The notes under the pieces: generated by a model | Databases searched by the model: none | What the model was told of the DNA's origin: nothing | What the model saw: the letters and a program-made list of their open reading frames with translations, nothing else | From: Gemmatimonadota bacterium | GTDB taxonomy: Bacteria; Gemmatimonadota; Gemmatimonadetes; Gemmatimonadales; Gemmatimonadaceae | DNA length: 38,034 bases | Direction of reading: 5' to 3' | NCBI GenBank assembly: GCA_003155795.1 | Contig: PMEM01000056.1 | Span: forward strand, 608 to 38,641 | Made by a program: the position numbers and the translations under genes | Shown here: positions 24,304 to 33,499 of the stretch, in pieces | How the letters are laid out: each line of letters begins with the position of its first letter | Position numbering within the stretch: the stretch's first letter is position 1

Positions 24304-27300
24304 TCATCCTGACTTCGTCACAGATCGATCCAACTGCCACTCGCGCCATAGCGAATAGATGGCTGGAATAACAATGAGTGTGAGCGCGGCACTCGTGATC
24401 ATCCCGCCCACCATAGGCGCTGCGATGCGCTTGGTGAGGTCGGCTCCAACTCCCTGACTCCAGAGCAGCGGAAGCAGGCCAGCCACGATCGCAATCACAG
24501 TCATGATCTTGGGTCGCACACGTTCGACCGCGCCGTATTCGATGGCGACATGCAGGTCGGATATCGAATGCATCTGTCCGGACTGTACTCGATCTCGATA
24601 TGCGTGATCCAGATAGATCAGCATGATGACACCGGTTTCCGCGGCCACACCCGAAAGCGCGATGAAGCCGATGGCTACCGCGACGCTCAAATTATAGCTG
24701 AGCAACCACATCAACCAGACGCCGCCCACGAGCGAGAACGGAAGTGAAAGCATGATGATCAACGTCTCGCCCATACTTCGGAAATTGAAATACAATAGCC
24801 CGAAGATGACAAGAAGTGTGATCGGTACTACGACGCGGAGCCGAGCGCTGGCGCGTTGAAGTGATTCATATTGTCCCGACCATTCGATGCGATATCCTGG
24901 TGGGAGCGTGAGTTTCGTTGCGAGCAACTGTTTAGCATCAGTCACGTAACTGCCGATATCGCGATTCTGCACATCAACGTATACAATGTTGTTCAGGTAT
25001 CCGTTCTCCGACTTGATCAGCGTTGGCCCATGTACCACGGCGATCTTTGCGAGCGCGCCAAGCGGAACGTCGGCACCGGCTGGAGTGCTAACGAGCACTC
25101 CAGCTATCGCCTGCGGGTTGTCGCGCATGTCACGCGGGTACCGAACGAGTACGCCGTAGCGTTCGCGACCCTCGATCACCTGGCCAGCATCGGCACCGCC
25201 GACCGCTGCGGAGAGGGCCATTTGCACATCGTCGCTCGTCAGTCCGTAACGCGCCGCCGCCGCACGATCCACGGTAACATCCAGGTATCGTCCGCCCACG
25301 GTACGCTCGGCGAACACTGAGTTGGTTCCGCGCACGGCGGGCAGTAGCCCTTCTATCTGCTTCCCAATACGATCGAGCTCCGCGAGATCGGGGCCGAATA
25401 TCTTTATTCCAACAGGAGTTTTGATTCCCGTCGCGAGCATGTCCGTGCGGTTTTTTATTGGCATGCTCCACATGTTGGCCACACCTGGCGTGCGAACGGT
25501 GGCGTTCGCTTCGCTCACGATCGAATCATAAGTCACGCCGGGACGCCAGTCGTTGCGATCCTTGAGCACTGCGATTGTTTCGATCATGCTCATTGGTGCC
25601 ATGTCCGTTGCAGTTTCTGCGCGACCAATCTTGCCCAATACAAGCTTGACTTCCGGGATCCGTGCGAGTGCCCTGTCGCGTTGCTGCAGGATGATTTTCG
25701 CTTCGCCAGTGCCCACGCCGGGAAAGAGCGATGGCATGTCCATGATGCTGCCCTCGTTCAACGGTGGCATGAACTCGGTGCCGATCCGCGACCACGGGAA
25801 GACACTTGCGGCGAGCACAGCGACCGCAGCCAGTATCGTTGGCCAGCGATGTCTCAATACCAGCTCTATCACTGGGCGATACATCCTGATCAGCACACGG
25901 TTGATCGGGTTTGATGCTTCTGGTTTCACGCCGCGGCGGATGAAGAAGCCCATCATCACGGGAACAAGTGTGATGGACAAAAGTGCCGCAGATGCCATAG
26001 CCAACGTTTTGGTCCACGCCAGCGGTTTGAACAGGCGGCCTTCCTGGTCCTGGAGTGTGAACACTGGCAGGAAGGACGCGGTGATGATGAGCAGCGAAAT
26101 GAAGAGCGCAGGTCCTACCTCCTGTGCTGATTCGACGACCAGATCCCAGTGTCGCTTGTGAAGGCCATTCGTCTCGTTACGCTCCATGTGCTTGTGAAGG
26201 TTTTCGACCATCACAATCGCGGCATCGATCATCGCACCGATTGCGATCGCTATTCCGCCCAGGCTCATGATGTTGGCGCTCAGTCCAAGCAGGTGCATTG
26301 CGAGGAAAGCCATAAGCACACCGACTGGCAACGTCAGGATCGCAACGAGGGCGCTTGATGCATGCGCCAGAAAGATGATGGTCACAAGTGCGACGATTAT
26401 CGACTCCTCGACGATCTTGGAACGAAGAGTGTGGATCGCGCCATCGATCAGGTTGGCACGATCGTAACCATCAACGAATACCACGCCTTTGGGCAAGCTG
26501 CTCTGTAGCGCACGCATCCTGCTCTTCACGCCGTTGATAACATCGAGTGGGCTTGCGCCATAGCGCATCACGACCCATCCGGTTACGATCTCGCCCTTGC
26601 CGTTCAGGTCGGCGATCCCGCGGCGAATTGCTGGGCCAATCTGGACAGTTGCCACATCGCCTACCGTAACTGGAATACCCCCCGTGCCGGTGCCGATGGA
26701 TACATTTTGAATGTCATTCAGACTTGTGAAGCGACCGCGGCCTCTTACTACATATTCGGAGCCGCCCATCTCGAGCACTCGAGCGCCAACGTCCTGGTTC
26801 GATGAACGGACTGCGTTTGTCACGCGCTGGATAGGAATACCGTAGCCAAGCAGTTTGGTTGGATCCACCACAACCTGATACTCTTTCTCAAAGCCGCCAA
26901 ACGAAGCGATTTCTGCGACACCGGGAACGGCGGTGAGTGCGGGACGAACGGTAAAGTCCTGCAGCCCTCGAAGTTGTGCCAGGTTCAGCCGTCCTGTGGT
27001 GTCGGTGAGCACGTACTGCATCACCCAGCCGACACCGGTAGCGTCGGGCCCGAGCGATGGAGTTGCATCGGGTGGAAGTTTGCCACGAACGCTGTTCAGA
27101 TATTCCAACACGCGTGAACGTGCCCAGTACAGATCAGTACCGTCCTCAAACACGACGTATAACGCCGACAAACCGAACTGACTCATTCCGCGCACGAACT
27201 TCATGTGCGGCACCTTGAGAAGTTCGGTCTCGAGTGGATATGTAACCTGATCTTCAACGAGCTGCGGCGCTTGCCCAGCCCACTCGGTCATGACTATGAC

Positions 27301-27438
27301 CTGTACGTCCGACAGGTCGGGGATTGCGTCAACTGGTGTGCGAAGTGTCGCCCATACACCGGCGGCAGATATTGCGATGACAGCGAGTACGACCGAGATC
27401 TTGTGCGCTACGGACCAGTGGATGATATACTTGAGCAT
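24304..27438 (-). CDS. cusA: Heavy-metal RND efflux pump, Cu(I)/Ag(I) type
   Basis: 1044 residues, nearly the length of E. coli CusA (1047). It is the inner-membrane proton-driven pump of the tripartite system. The N-terminus, with DAIPDLSDVQVIV, is typical of HME-RND. Met568 (MDMPSL), Met618 (SMIET) and Met667 (DMLATGIK) align, with a constant offset of 5, to the CusA metal-binding triad 573/623/672. Asp405 (GAMIDAAIVMVEN) matches the proton-relay Asp. These point to copper/silver rather than zinc or cobalt. It is last in the efflux operon, 6 nt after the membrane-fusion gene. Confidence 0.93.
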   Translation of the reverse strand: MLKYIIHWSVAHKISVVLAVIAISAAGVWATLRTPVDAIPDLSDVQVIVMTEWAGQAPQLVEDQVTYPLETELLKVPHMKFVRGMSQFGLSALYVVFEDGTDLYWARSRVLEYLNSVRGKLPPDATPSLGPDATGVGWVMQYVLTDTTGRLNLAQLRGLQDFTVRPALTAVPGVAEIASFGGFEKEYQVVVDPTKLLGYGIPIQRVTNAVRSSNQDVGARVLEMGGSEYVVRGRGRFTSLNDIQNVSIGTGTGGIPVTVGDVATVQIGPAIRRGIADLNGKGEIVTGWVVMRYGASPLDVINGVKSRMRALQSSLPKGVVFVDGYDRANLIDGAIHTLRSKIVEESIIVALVTIIFLAHASSALVAILTLPVGVLMAFLAMHLLGLSANIMSLGGIAIAIGAMIDAAIVMVENLHKHMERNETNGLHKRHWDLVVESAQEVGPALFISLLIITASFLPVFTLQDQEGRLFKPLAWTKTLAMASAALLSITLVPVMMGFFIRRGVKPEASNPINRVLIRMYRPVIELVLRHRWPTILAAVAVLAASVFPWSRIGTEFMPPLNEGSIMDMPSLFPGVGTGEAKIILQQRDRALARIPEVKLVLGKIGRAETATDMAPMSMIETIAVLKDRNDWRPGVTYDSIVSEANATVRTPGVANMWSMPIKNRTDMLATGIKTPVGIKIFGPDLAELDRIGKQIEGLLPAVRGTNSVFAERTVGGRYLDVTVDRAAAARYGLTSDDVQMALSAAVGGADAGQVIEGRERYGVLVRYPRDMRDNPQAIAGVLVSTPAGADVPLGALAKIAVVHGPTLIKSENGYLNNIVYVDVQNRDIGSYVTDAKQLLATKLTLPPGYRIEWSGQYESLQRASARLRVVVPITLLVIFGLLYFNFRSMGETLIIMLSLPFSLVGGVWLMWLLSYNLSVAVAIGFIALSGVAAETGVIMLIYLDHAYRDRVQSGQMHSISDLHVAIEYGAVERVRPKIMTVIAIVAGLLPLLWSQGVGADLTKRIAAPMVGGMITSAALTLIVIPAIYSLWREWQLDRSVTKSG

Positions 27439-27444
27439 CGGCTG

Positions 27445-28872
27445 TTACCTGGGCGTGGTCGTTGGTGCCGCTGGCATTCCGGGCATCCCTTTCATGTCAC
27501 CTGGAGTGCCCGAATTTCCAGCACCGCCGCCGCTCGTGTTGCTGCTTTCACCTGTGCTGATCATGCTCCTCATGACTTCGCCGAGGTTCGATTCGGAGTC
27601 GATGAGGAACTGTGCGGAGGTGACGACGCGTTGTCCCGCTTGGATGCCTGCGAGGACCTCCGTGTAGTCGCCGGACGTGCGTCCCACGCTTACCTCATGT
27701 GGTACCAGCTTGCCTCCACCAATGTCAAAGAACACAAGGGAGCGATAGCCCGTCTGGACCACTGCGGTACTGGGTACAGTCAATGCGCTGCGTGTCGGCG
27801 CAGTAAGATTGACGGCGGCGTACATTCCTGGTTTGAGCATGCCCTCTCTGTTGCCAACCACTATGCGTGCTCTGAGTGTGCGCGACTGCGCTGTAACTGT
27901 GGGATAGATATAGCTCACGCGTCCGACATACTGCTTGTTCGGGTACGCCGCGAGCGTGAGTGTTGCGGATGCACCGATACGAACCAATGCTGCATCGGCC
28001 TCCAGGATTTCTGCATCGACCCACACCTGCGATAGATCGGTAATTGTGTACAGATCTGCTCCGGGCTGAATCGCCTGACCCTGGATAGCCTTTATCTCGG
28101 TCACGAATCCGGAAGCGGGCGAGTATAACGTGACCGTTGGCGATGGTTTGCCCGTGCGAAGCACAGTTTCTATCTGTGCGCTCGAAACGTCGAGGAGCTG
28201 CAAGCGGCGGCGCGCGACGCTAACGAGATCAGTGGGTGAGCTGGCAACGCCAGGCACGGAACTCGTGCCCATAGTTTGCTCCAGTCCGCGTGCGAGCAAC
28301 AATTCCTGTTCGGCGGCAAGCACATCTGGTGAATAGAATGCGGCAAGCGGCTGGCCTTTGTGTACTGGTTGACCCAACGAGTTGACGTGTAATCGTTCGA
28401 TGTAGCCACTGAACCGCGGTGTCACCGAAGTGAGCCTGGTCTCGTCGGCCGTTACGATGCCGGCAGTGCGAACATCGTTTGTTAGAGTTCGTTGTTCGGC
28501 AGTTCCGAATGTTACGCCGAATTGACGTATTTGATCAGGTGTGAGCGCAACAGATCCATCGGAACTCGTCTGCATGCCAACCGTGCCCTGCATGGCGGAT
28601 GCATTTGAGTGTGTGGTTGGCGCCAGCTCCTGCGTTACAACATCACGACGAAGCAGGACTGCGACCAGTGCGATTATCAATGCAGCGATGACGAGCAGTA
28701 GTGTCTGGGGACGTGCGTACCAGTGCGAATTGCCTCCGCGATGTCTGGTACTGGGCTTCCAGCCCTGCACCGCGCCTGACGAGACATCGGCATGGGATAT
28801 GTCATCGCCCGAGGCGGCGTTGGTGTGGGGCGTCTCGTTCGCGTCATCGTCGTGCGTGGAATCGTGTTTCAC
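27445..28872 (-). CDS. cusB: RND periplasmic adaptor (membrane fusion protein), CusB type
   Basis: 475 residues. A hydrophilic N-terminal tail (about 1-50) precedes one membrane anchor (about 54-71). Barrel-sandwich, alpha-hairpin and beta-barrel domains follow, with GYIERLHVNSLGQPVHKGQPL and YTITDLSQVWVDAEILEADA, both typical of CusB/CzcB. The C-terminus is a Gly/Ser/Met-rich tail with GDMKGMPGMPAAP, an unusual place for a metal-binding Met cluster. It links the RND pump to the TolC-type channel and may hand over Cu(I). Its start overlaps the channel-gene stop by 4 nt. Confidence 0.9.
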   Translation of the reverse strand: MKHDSTHDDDANETPHTNAASGDDISHADVSSGAVQGWKPSTRHRGGNSHWYARPQTLLLVIAALIIALVAVLLRRDVVTQELAPTTHSNASAMQGTVGMQTSSDGSVALTPDQIRQFGVTFGTAEQRTLTNDVRTAGIVTADETRLTSVTPRFSGYIERLHVNSLGQPVHKGQPLAAFYSPDVLAAEQELLLARGLEQTMGTSSVPGVASSPTDLVSVARRRLQLLDVSSAQIETVLRTGKPSPTVTLYSPASGFVTEIKAIQGQAIQPGADLYTITDLSQVWVDAEILEADAALVRIGASATLTLAAYPNKQYVGRVSYIYPTVTAQSRTLRARIVVGNREGMLKPGMYAAVNLTAPTRSALTVPSTAVVQTGYRSLVFFDIGGGKLVPHEVSVGRTSGDYTEVLAGIQAGQRVVTSAQFLIDSESNLGEVMRSMISTGESSNTSGGGAGNSGTPGDMKGMPGMPAAPTTTPR

Positions 28873-30257
28873 TTGAGCACCTCCTGACCGACGGCCTGCT
28901 CGAGCTGAGCGACTGCCGTACCGAAATCAGCGAGCGCACGGTAGTACGCTGTCTGGTATGAGAAGAGTGTTGTCTGGCTATCCAGGAGTGTGAGTAGATC
29001 GACCTTGCCAACCTGATAGCTCGCTGTTGTTGACGCGACAGCTGCCTCACCTTGCGGGAGAATTGAGCGTACGTACAGGGCAAGTTGCGTACGATTGCGC
29101 TCGATCTCGCTGTAAAGCCGAGCGACAGTTGCGTACACATCGTTCAGCTGACTTTCGTGCTCGGCGCGTAATGCTGCCAGTTCCGCTCGTGCATCGGCGA
29201 CCTGCTGGTCCTGGACCGCTCCCTTGTGCAGTCGCAGCGGGATCGAGACCAGCGCTGTCACCATGTCGGGGAGGCCAGCACGTTGGCCGTACTGGACGGA
29301 TACGTCGAGATCCGGCTTGTATTCGGTCTGTGCAAGCTCCACACGTGCGGCCTGTGACGCGATCATTGCCTCGTGGACGCGGAGTCCCGGGTTATGCACG
29401 GCTGCCGTCGCTTGCAATTGAGCGAGCGATGGCAGCGGAGAATCAGCCGCCGGTGCGCCGAGCGTATTCGCAACGAAACGAATGCGGCGCGTATCCTCGG
29501 ATACTGCGTAGCGCGTCAGCGAGGTTGGGAAATCCGGATTCTTGATTGGTGTGTCTGACGGTTGGTCAAGTGCGGCATTCAGCGCCGCCAGTGTAGCCTG
29601 CCGCTGTTCGATGAGCGCATTGGCGGTTTCACCGAGTTGCGCGGCTGCGATGCGCGTTTTGAGGATATCCGGCTGCCCGCCTGTTCCGACGGAATAGTGC
29701 GACTGCACAGTGGCTGCAACCTCGCCGAGTACCTGTTCGTTCTGCTTTACAATGGTGATGGCGTGGTCCAGATACGCCAGTTCGTAGTAAGCGGATTTGA
29801 CGCTACGTGCGACCGCGAGCCGCACCGTGTCCAGCGCTACGGCCGCAGTGTTCGCTTCCAGTTCGACGGGCCGGCGCCTGGCTGCAAGCTTGCCGGGGAA
29901 TGGTATGGTTTGACCGACGCCGACTATCTTCATCGTCATTCCGTCGGACGTGAAACTCGGGCGTGCGACTGGCAGGTTGACAATTCCCGCCATGAGGGTC
30001 GGGTCTGGCAACGCACCAGCAGGCGATATTTTCGCTCGTGCAGCGTCAACTCGCGCCTGTGCGGCGCGAATTGCCGGACTGACTGCAACGGCATGCGCAA
30101 TCAGTGAGTCGAGCGCAGCGCCGCTATCGGTTTGTTCATGTGGCTGCTGCGCCTGAGCGGATTGGCACGCGACGATGATTGTACCAATCAGCGCAGTCCG
30201 AATAGTGAGTGCGCGAGCGTACCACGCATGCGTGCGTGAACGATTTTTGAGACACAT
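28869..30257 (-). CDS. cusC: TolC-family outer-membrane efflux channel, CusC/CzcC type
   Basis: 462 residues. A signal peptide ends near QSAQAQ (about 31-37). Two OEP repeats each carry long heptad-like helices with Ala/Leu/Gln, for example AVSPAIRAAQARVDAARAKI and AVHNPGLRVHEAMIASQAAR. LLTLLDSQTTLFSYQTAYYRAL near the end is the standard last helical motif. It forms the trimeric exit duct of the pump. It is followed by the adaptor gene with a 4-nt overlap. A 143-nt gap (30258-30400) separates it from the upstream small Cys/Met protein; I see nothing else there. Confidence 0.9.
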   Translation of the reverse strand: MCLKNRSRTHAWYARALTIRTALIGTIIVACQSAQAQQPHEQTDSGAALDSLIAHAVAVSPAIRAAQARVDAARAKISPAGALPDPTLMAGIVNLPVARPSFTSDGMTMKIVGVGQTIPFPGKLAARRRPVELEANTAAVALDTVRLAVARSVKSAYYELAYLDHAITIVKQNEQVLGEVAATVQSHYSVGTGGQPDILKTRIAAAQLGETANALIEQRQATLAALNAALDQPSDTPIKNPDFPTSLTRYAVSEDTRRIRFVANTLGAPAADSPLPSLAQLQATAAVHNPGLRVHEAMIASQAARVELAQTEYKPDLDVSVQYGQRAGLPDMVTALVSIPLRLHKGAVQDQQVADARAELAALRAEHESQLNDVYATVARLYSEIERNRTQLALYVRSILPQGEAAVASTTASYQVGKVDLLTLLDSQTTLFSYQTAYYRALADFGTAVAQLEQAVGQEVLK

Positions 30258-30400
30258 TGTCGGTCGAATTGAGTCCAGACGCGCACGTCAACTGGATCGG
30301 CAATGGACGATTGTCGCCCACTCGGGAGTCCGGAAGTACGCATCAACCCGCTCGCACCCGAAGTGGGTACGGCGGTACCACTACAACTGGTTGTGGTGGA

Positions 30401-30835
30401 CTAAGCCCGAGGAGGAGGGAGCTCGGGTGCGCTTGCTTCCAGTGCTAGAAGGGCGACTGTAACGTCGGCGACGCTGGTAGCGAGACGGACTGGGGTTGCG
30501 AACGGACTCGACGTGGAAAGCAGCGCGACCGGTGCGCATGGCGCCATCGACTGACACACGCCAGGTGCCCACGGTGAGCCACAGGGTGAATGCCGCTGTT
30601 GCTCTGCGGGTGAAGGTCTGGGTTGCGTCAGGTCAGATGAGGATGCCGACGATTGGTTGCCTGCTGCGGGCGCAGTCGCACCCACCGGCATCGCATCCAT
30701 GCCGGGCATTGCGCCGGCACTCGCGGCTGTACCGCGGATCGGGCATGCATACGCGCTGCTGACCAGCATCAGGTTGGCGAATGCCAGGCTCAGGAGGAGA
30801 GCCATGAACCGGGAGGCGCGACGTATGGTTCGCAT
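30401..30835 (-). CDS. Small exported Cys/Met-rich protein, candidate copper-binding partner of the efflux operon
   Basis: 144 residues from the ATG at 30835; the frame extends to a TTG at 30871 but the ATG gives a better signal peptide (MRTIRRASRFMALLLSLAFA, cleavage near SSAYA). The mature part is low complexity with MPGMDAMP close to the N-terminus and later HSPCGSPWAPGVC and SMAPC, so at least four Cys, one His and several Met. No family is recognised. Being first on the same strand as the three efflux genes, it may bind periplasmic Cu(I) or Ag(I), as CusF does in Enterobacteria; it is not CusF-like in sequence. It might also be a sensor or leader. Confidence 0.6.
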   Translation of the reverse strand: MRTIRRASRFMALLLSLAFANLMLVSSAYACPIRGTAASAGAMPGMDAMPVGATAPAAGNQSSASSSDLTQPRPSPAEQQRHSPCGSPWAPGVCQSMAPCAPVALLSTSSPFATPVRLATSVADVTVALLALEASAPELPPPRA

Positions 30836-31001
30836 CACCTTAACGATACCATGGCGGGTGCCGAGTGCCAAGGGTAGAGTTCGTGCGTAAAATACGTACG
30901 GCGATAATGCTTGCTGTCCGTAATCCTCCCATGCCCCTCATCTGGCCCTAGCAGTTCAGGCGCGGGTTGCAGCATTACTGAAACCTTCAACTGGTGATCC
31001 C

Positions 31002-31508
31002 ATGAAACGACTCTGCGGTTGGCTGATGCTCTGCGCGTTCGTACTTACCGGGGCGTTCTTGCCTCTCGATGCGCGAGCACAAACTGGTACATCACACGTT
31101 TCACCGTCGGTTCAGCAACACGTCGAACAGGGAATTCGACCGCTGCTGGATGAAATGACAGTGGCTGCGAATGCGCACGATACGGATCGCTTTCTTGCTC
31201 CATATCTACACCAACCCGAGCTTGTATTCGTCTTCAATGGCGACGTAGTCATGGGGATCGACAGCGTGCGAACTCTGCAGTTGAAGTGGTGGAACAACGG
31301 CAAATCGGATGTCGTCTACTCGGAGCGAGGCCATGCGCAGATCACGGCATTGACTCCCGATATCGCAATCGTTGTGCAGGCGATGAAATCACAACGCACG
31401 CTGCCGAGCGGCGAGGTGAGCAGCGGCAATTTCGCAATCACGCAGGTGTGGCAGAAGCGCTCCGAAGGTTGGCGGATCATTCAGGTGCATGAGTCCACGG
31501 CGCGCTGA
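31002..31508 (+). CDS. Exported SnoaL/DUF4440-like protein
   Basis: 168 residues. A signal peptide covers 1-27 (LMLCAFVLTGAFLPLDARAQ). The mature part has NAHDTDRFLAPYLHQPELVF, VFNGDVVMGIDSVRT, and ends FAITQVWQKRSEGWRIIQVHES, the usual DUF4440/ketosteroid-isomerase-like ending. The fold is a small cone with a pocket; the ligand is unknown. Its stop overlaps the start of the next gene (TGATG), so it is coupled to the deaminase-DUF71 fusion. It is divergent from the copper-efflux operon. Confidence 0.8.
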   Translation: MKRLCGWLMLCAFVLTGAFLPLDARAQTGTSHVSPSVQQHVEQGIRPLLDEMTVAANAHDTDRFLAPYLHQPELVFVFNGDVVMGIDSVRTLQLKWWNNGKSDVVYSERGHAQITALTPDIAIVVQAMKSQRTLPSGEVSSGNFAITQVWQKRSEGWRIIQVHESTAR

Positions 31509-32647
31509 TGTCTGATGAAGTTCCGGAGGCTCAATCGCGTGAAGACGAAACATTCATGCGACGCTGTCTCGAAATGGCGAGAGAAGCCTCTGCGCGGGGC
31601 GAGACTGGCGTGGGCGCACTGCTTGTACGTGACAGTAACGTTATCGCTCAGGCAGGCGAGGCGACACGTGAGCAGACTGATCCCAGCGCGCACGCCGAAG
31701 TTCAGGCGATCCGCATTGCGTGCAGGCACGAGCAATCAACCGATCTATCTGGCTGCACGCTCTATGCTACAGTAGAGCCCTGTGTGCTGTGCGGATACGT
31801 CATTCGACGTGCAGGTATACCACGCGTAGTATACGGAGTAGCTGCGGGTCAGGCGGGTGCTGTGACATCGCAGTACGCGATCCTTTCGGATTCGAACCTT
31901 GATGGGTGGCCACCCATTCCGGAAATCACGCATGGCGTGCTTGCGGATGAGTGTCAGGACGTTCTGAAACGCCGCGAGGCTGTGGTGCTGAGTTGGAGCG
32001 GCGGAAAGGACAGCAGTCTTGCGCTTGCCGAACTGCGTGCCGACCCGCGGGTTCGCGTTGTGGCTCTGCTCACGAGCATCACACGTGGATACGATCGTGT
32101 AAGCATTCATGGCGTGCGACGGGAACTGGCCGAGGCGCAGGCGATTGCGGCCGGCTTACCGCTGATCGAGGTGGCGCTTGATCCGCAGTCGTCGAACGAA
32201 GCGTACGAAGCTGCATTCAGAAATGCGCTTGCACGTATTCGGGCTGATTATCCGTCGGTGAGAAAGATCGCGTTCGGCGATCTCTTCCTGGCCGATGTTC
32301 GCGAGTATCGCGAGAAATTGGTCAGTGCATCGGATTTCGGGGCGTTGTTTCCACTGTGGGGGCGTGATACACGGCAACTTGCCGAGGAATTCATCGCGGC
32401 GGGGTTCAGCGCGACCGTCGTTTGCGTGGACACCACTCAACTCTCGGCGGATTTCGCTGGGCGCGCATTCGATGCGAAGTTCCTTGAAGCGCTGCCCGCC
32501 GGTGTTGATCCATGCGGGGAGCGCGGCGAATTCCACACATTTGTATCGTCCGGGCCGATGTTTGCGAATCCAATTGCAGTCCGGCGCGGCGAGCTGGTTC
32601 TACGCGACGACCGCTTCATGTTCTGCGACCTGCTCGCGGACGGCTGA
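31508..32647 (+). CDS. Fusion of CMP/dCMP-type deaminase and diphthamide-synthetase-like (DUF71) ATP-PPase
   Basis: 379 residues in one uninterrupted frame. Residues about 12-145 form a zinc deaminase: H62-A-E64 supplies the His and catalytic Glu, and P91-C92-V-L-C95 the two Cys. Residues about 157-372 form the DUF71/Dph6 ATP-pyrophosphatase: PP-loop SGGKDSS (164-170), GDLFLADVREYRE (258-270), FPLWGRDT (281-288) and D334-PCGERGEFHTFV. In archaea and eukaryotes Dph6 amidates diphthine using ATP and ammonium; bacteria lack diphthamide, so the substrate here is unknown. The deaminase half could release ammonia for the ligase half, an inference. It overlaps the SnoaL-like gene by 1 nt. Confidence 0.9.
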   Translation: MSDEVPEAQSREDETFMRRCLEMAREASARGETGVGALLVRDSNVIAQAGEATREQTDPSAHAEVQAIRIACRHEQSTDLSGCTLYATVEPCVLCGYVIRRAGIPRVVYGVAAGQAGAVTSQYAILSDSNLDGWPPIPEITHGVLADECQDVLKRREAVVLSWSGGKDSSLALAELRADPRVRVVALLTSITRGYDRVSIHGVRRELAEAQAIAAGLPLIEVALDPQSSNEAYEAAFRNALARIRADYPSVRKIAFGDLFLADVREYREKLVSASDFGALFPLWGRDTRQLAEEFIAAGFSATVVCVDTTQLSADFAGRAFDAKFLEALPAGVDPCGERGEFHTFVSSGPMFANPIAVRRGELVLRDDRFMFCDLLADG

Positions 32648-32753
32648 GGTCTGCACATGACGCGGCCACCGAATCGATGTATTGTACTAATGTGGCGAAT
32701 GTGATGCGCCACAGATTTCGATTTGCGACCAACTGAACAGGGCAAGACAAAAA

Positions 32754-33380
32754 ATGGAATCAGCGAAGCAGGCACTGGAACGACTCAAGGCGGGCAACAA
32801 GGAATTTGCGTCGCGGATGACTGGCGGCGGTTCATTCGTCAGCCAGAAACAAGAGAAGGAGTTACCTCAGATTCAGGATCCATTCGCAATCATCCTGAGT
32901 TGCTCGGACGCACGGGCCCCAGCGGAAATCGTCTTCAACCAGGGGCTCGGTGACCTGTTTGTGATCAGAGTGGCAGGTAACATCGTTGCACCGTCGCAGG
33001 TAGGCAGCGTCGAGTACGCAGCGGCACTGTTCAATGCTCGGCTCGTAGTCGTGATGGGGCACACGCATTGCGGTGCCATCCTGGCAACGCTGGAAGAGCT
33101 TCAACGGCCGACCGAGAATCAGTCGCCGAACCTGCGTTCGATTGTCGATCGCGTGCGGCCATCTGTGGAAGTGCTGTTGAAGACAGATCTCCGCAATGAC
33201 AAGGAAGCTCTCGTGCAAGCGGCCGTTCACGCGAATGTGAGCGCTTCGGTCAACCATCTCAGGCATGGATCGGCGCTTCTGGAGACGATCATCGAGAAGC
33301 ATGGGTTGGCCGTCGTGGGGGCGGTGTACTCGCTGGAGACTGGTGTTGTCGAGTTCTTCGACGTGGCTGGCGCGGAGTAA
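32754..33380 (+). CDS. Beta-class carbonic anhydrase
   Basis: 208 residues. Zinc ligands C50, H103 and C106 lie in CSDARAPAE (50-58) and GHTHCG (102-107); D52-R54 form the catalytic dyad. The N-terminal helix LERLKAGNKEFAS is typical of the prokaryotic beta class. It interconverts CO2 and bicarbonate in the cytoplasm for carboxylases and pH balance. It starts 106 nt after the deaminase fusion and is followed by a short 7-bp hairpin. Confidence 0.95.
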   Translation: MESAKQALERLKAGNKEFASRMTGGGSFVSQKQEKELPQIQDPFAIILSCSDARAPAEIVFNQGLGDLFVIRVAGNIVAPSQVGSVEYAAALFNARLVVVMGHTHCGAILATLEELQRPTENQSPNLRSIVDRVRPSVEVLLKTDLRNDKEALVQAAVHANVSASVNHLRHGSALLETIIEKHGLAVVGAVYSLETGVVEFFDVAGAE

Positions 33381-33389
33381 TAGTTCCTG

Positions 33390-33407
33390 CGGTGCGTTGT
33401 CGCACCG
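33390..33407 (+). terminator. Short hairpin after carbonic anhydrase gene
   Basis: CGGTGCG (33390-33396) pairs with CGCACCG (33401-33407) around TTGT, 9 nt after the stop codon. No T-run follows, so termination is possible but weakly supported. Confidence 0.4.
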
Positions 33408-33449
33408 AGGATTATGTACGTGATATATCCATGGTATTTTAAGGGCGCC

Positions 33450-33465
33450 TGAGACGGCCGTCTCA
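33450..33465. promoter_or_regulatory. 16-bp perfect palindrome before the hydrolase gene
   Basis: TGAGACGGCCGTCTCA is an exact 16-bp palindrome with no spacer, 35 to 50 nt before the ATG at 33500. A dimeric regulator site or a 5'-UTR hairpin would both fit. Confidence 0.4.
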
Positions 33466-33499
33466 CGTGCGTACGGCAGCTACAGCCTGGGAGTACGTC

